Shown one piece after another: positions 60,462 to 64,000 of a stretch of 64,000 bases of DNA. Every line of letters begins with the position of its first letter. The stretch's first letter is position 1. The stretch is taken from NCBI GenBank assembly GCA_947683625.1, contig CANTUR010000451.1, forward strand, positions 372,001 through 436,000. Direction: 5' to 3'. The translations under genes and the position numbers were made by a program. The notes below the pieces were generated by a model. That model was given only the letters and a program-made list of their open reading frames with translations, ran no database searches and was not told the origin of the DNA. The DNA is from Mallotus nudiflorus. Taxonomy: Eukaryota > Streptophyta > Magnoliopsida > Malpighiales > Euphorbiaceae.

Positions 60462-63400
60462 TGTCACGATCCAAAACAAGGGCCATGACCGGGGTTAGGG
60501 AACGGAAATTCTTTTGAATCCGGAACCCGTATTAAGCTTCAAAAGAAAATAAAAACATGCAATAATAATAATAACATAAATAAAATAACTTGCAGCGGAA
60601 ATAAATCAACTTGCAACGGAAATAAATCTCATAAATAAATAAATAAATATCCACCAATAGATTTAATAATACAAATCCATCTCATATAAATAATCTTTTT
60701 TAATATAAATCTTTAAAATACATATTTCATACACACATAATGCATAAATCCCACAACTTAACTATAACTACTGCAGTGTCTAGAATATAAAATAAAATCG
60801 AATAAATAATTTACATAGTAAAGCCGGGGTAGAAGAAATCCGACGTAAAGGTCTGCTACTGAGGTCTAAAGACGAAGACTCTCCTGAAAAATAATCAACG
60901 AAGGGGAGTCAGACCTCACTGAGTGAATTGTTATAATATATATACATGCATAACTAAATGACAATGCACACATTAATCAGTATATATAATAAATATATAT
61001 ACAGGCAAAACACACAGATGCAGAAAAACCATTTTATATAAATACTGAAAATAATATCCGTTTATGAAAGATCAAATAAAACCCTAGAAAAATCACAACC
61101 TCAAATAGTGTTAGACAACACTCTAGCCATACAGGCTCACTTATTCCAAATAAATTCACTTATTCCATTTGGACAGTAAACTGGCCTCGAGACATTAAGT
61201 CGACCGAGCTCCAGCAGTCTAACTGTCAGTGTGATTGGCTCCGAGACACTTGGTCAACCGAGCTCCAACAATCACACTCCCAAATCACATCACACACATC
61301 AAATAATCAAATCCAATCAATATCCACAAATAGGTTAGTAATTCAACCTATAATCTATCATCGTACCGGTACGTACTCGGTCCTAGTGCTGCCCACTAGG
61401 TAGCACATTCTATTGATATCCTTCATTAAAAATAAATCCATTCATTCATAAAATAAATGATGCATGACATTAAATAACATAACAACATAAACCATATATA
61501 TACTAGAAATATACCAAAAGATAAACCAAGTATATTTCGAGTATATATATGTCGAATAAATTCAATTTATTTATAAAATAAACTATAAATACATTTAAAA
61601 ACATTTAAGAATAATTCATTTAAAACACACATTTAATTTAAAATATACCAAAAATAAACCTAAATAATAATTAAACCATTTATGCATAATTTATAAAATA
61701 AATCATACATTTCTAAAAAACATGCATCCTAATACATGTATATATAAAATAACAACTCACAGTTATTGTGCTCCTCAAGACGGATCTGACGGGCCTGGTC
61801 TACTAGGCCACGGTCTCGGCGCAACTAAACAAACAAATGACAACACGACATTAGAATAAATCTATCGAAAATTCTAAAGACTCAATCTAGAATCTTAGAC
61901 ACAGAATTAGAATAAGAATTCGACCGGACATCACGTTTTACGAGAATTCTATCTGAAATCCGGTAGAATCTCCCCTGTAAAACGGACATCTCTCTACTCA
62001 AAGAATAGAGCCGGTCATGTAAAGAAACACACTTCGAATAACACAGTCTCACAACCCCTCGGTCGGACTCCCAAACTGTAATTCTCCCGATCGAGGTTCA
62101 CAATTCACGAGATAATACTGAACACATGAAAAATACCAAAAATACCGAAAATACCCTTTATACTCAAAATATAGCAATTAGATATTTAAAACACTTAAAA
62201 TAATTATTTAACTGATAATTAAAATAAAATCTAAATTTTAATAAAATATTATTAAAAATCAACAAATTCTCTATAAATGCATAAAAATTAAATAAAATAC
62301 ATTTTATAAATCTAAATTACATAATTAACCCTAAAACATACTAAAAATAAATAAAAACCCATTTATTTAGAAAAATAGTATATTGTATATATTTTGAAAA
62401 TAATTTACGAAAAATAGTTTTAATTAGTTAAAAATACTAAATCATTTTTAGAAATCATTTTTATAGCTCAAATAATTATTAAAACCAATTTAATTATATT
62501 TTTAACCAAATTAGTGTCAAATTACTAAAATACCCCTACTATATATATATTCACTATAAATGTTCAAAAATTCACCAAAAATTATATAATTATTAAAAAA
62601 TTAATTTCTCAACATATAATTCAATAATATCAACAATTATACTCAATTAACCAATTAATTTCAATAAAACACATAATTAACCTAATTTTTCCAAAATTAC
62701 ATAAACTAAATAAATTCAAAATAATTACATAAAAATCACAAAAATTACAAATAAATTTCTAAAATTCATTTCAACACCTAAAAACACCATAAAACACAAT
62801 TTCATAATTTAATTAATTAATTTTCTAAAATTAGAAAATATTAATAAAATAATCAAAAATTCACAAAAATGAAAATAATTCCCAAAAATTCTACAAAAAT
62901 TCACAGAGATAGATTAAGCTATTAGGATCAATGTTTGTAAAGGAATTTTTCATGAACCAACCAAATCAAAGCTCAAAAAAATTAAAAACCTTAATAGGCC
63001 GAAAATGAAAACTAGACAAAAACCTTACCAAATCGAGTTTTAAGCTAAAAGGAAGCTTGGAATCGTCTTCTATGGAGTCTAGGGAGTTCAACGACACCGG
63101 AATCACAAGTTTTGGTGGCTGGAAACGTGAGGTACGGTGGAAGGAACAACTCTCGGCCAAAACGGGTTTCTTAGCTTCACCGGCGCCGGAGAGGGAGCTT
63201 GGGACGTCGGAAATGGCTGGCAAGGGAGGTGGCTCACCGGATGGCACAGTGACAGTAAGGGATCGACGTTGCAGAGGCCGGAAATAGCGAAGGGAATGAT
63301 CGGGAGAGACAAGATGAAGTTGATGGCAAACTTGTAAATATCACAAACTTTATATTAAGTAAATATATTATATGTATATATGTATATATATATCTATCTC

Positions 63401-63854
63401 ACTTTATTATTTTAATATATAAATTATTACACACAATAAATGTCCACCACACACTTTAATAATAATATATATACACATATACATATATACACACATTTAA
63501 TTAACTAATATTAAAACTATATAATATAATTTAGTTTAATTAAATAAACCCTAATTTTAATTTAAATGTGTGTACGTATGTGTATTTTATTGGTATTTTA
63601 AAATCATGCGTGAACTCATGCAAATTAATAAAACCGCTTTAAGTAATTAATATTTAATTATTTACGTTTTAATTTCCCCAAAAATAAAATTCTCAAAAAA
63701 AATTTACGGAAAGGACTTAAAGATAATAAAAATAATTAAAAATGACCTTAATAAATAATAAACTCATTAAATAATCATAATTATATATAAAAAAATTATT
63801 AGCACTGCATATCCTGATACAGTTTAAAATTATTTAAAAATCCGGGATATTACA
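60462..63854 (-). mobile_element. Solo LTR, Gypsy family B, copy 3
   Basis: 3393 bp on the minus strand, TGTAATATCCCGG to GGATCGTGACA, flanked by perfect TATAC duplications (60457-60461 and 63855-63859). It shares all landmarks with copies 1 and 2: leader near 63060-63310, donor GTAAGG at 63028, stem-loop 61935-61983 with intact GTTTTAC/GTAAAAC arms, repeat units 61180-61278, and the CCTAGTG/CACTAGG-type block near 61390. The acceptor reads CAT instead of CAG near 62015. It has more CpG sites than the other copies, which suggests that it is the youngest. Confidence 0.94.
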
Positions 63855-63859
63855 TATAC

Positions 63860-64000
63860 TTCACTTTAGTACTAAATTTTCAATTTTTTTTTTCAATCTC
63901 AAAAATTTTATTTTTATTTCAAGTTAAAGTACTTTAAACAATATGATCAAATTTAGTATACATGGCAGCCGAAATAATTACATTTTTAGTATATTCACCA
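63860..64000. other. AT-rich DNA at the right edge
   Basis: Contains the second copy of the diverged direct repeat (63895-64000) and no gene. AGTACTAAATTTTC near 63868 is the reverse complement of part of 59820-59845, so the pre-insertion locus carried a short inverted repeat. Confidence 0.6.

Noticed and set aside
63057..63337. Open frames of 66-93 codons on both strands with a gene-like GC content
   Set aside because: They lie in the leader of solo LTR B3; high GC reflects that LTR segment.

Overview
The window is nuclear DNA of a flowering plant, most likely a eudicot. It is very AT-rich, introns are short and GT-AG, and most of it is LTR retrotransposons with plant Copia (Tork-like, Sirevirus) and plant Gypsy (Tekay/Del chromovirus) signatures primed by initiator tRNA-Met. 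I cannot name the species. There are no bacterial features, CRISPR arrays, rRNA or tRNA genes that I can see.

Layout. 1-5808 is AT-rich DNA with no supported gene. 5809-29312 is a three-level nest: a Tork-like Copia element on the plus strand (LTRs 5809-6313 and 28812-29312, target duplication ATATT) was split inside its reverse transcriptase/RNase H region by a Tekay-type Gypsy element (9942-28245, duplication ATGTC). Each of that element's long LTRs was then hit by a solo LTR of a related family (10446-13727, duplication TTCTC; 22261-25670, duplication AACAC). 29313-33242 is non-coding and holds a probable 2-kb solo LTR and a small palindromic tandem repeat. 33243-38490 is a second copy of the Tork-like Copia element, on the minus strand (duplication TAGGG). 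38496-40100 holds the first two exons of a ribosomal protein L34 gene (minus strand), followed by an unidentified coding-like exon; the rest of L34 is missing. 40200-41230 carries MITE-like repeats. 41234-46584 is a third long-LTR family whose 5' end and flank are present three times in tandem. 46590-47045 is an 88-bp minisatellite. 47122-56072 is a decayed Sirevirus on the minus strand whose 5' LTR is cut off just before the only substantial host gene. That gene (56191-59290, plus strand) encodes a roughly 1000-residue protein with about twelve DC1 zinc-binding units, one 76-bp intron and one premature in-frame TAG. A third solo LTR (60462-63854, minus strand, duplication TATAC) follows it.

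No autonomous transposon remains: every gag-pol is broken by stops and frameshifts, most of which look like C-to-T or G-to-A changes, as expected of methylated, silenced DNA. The main points of interest are the dated order of insertions, a gene-like layout (TA-repeat, pyrimidine patch, GC-rich leader, splice donor and acceptor) and conserved stem-loops shared by the 3.3-3.7-kb LTRs, the stepwise LTR duplication at 41-43 kb, the truncated L34 gene, and the DC1 gene next to a truncated Sirevirus LTR.
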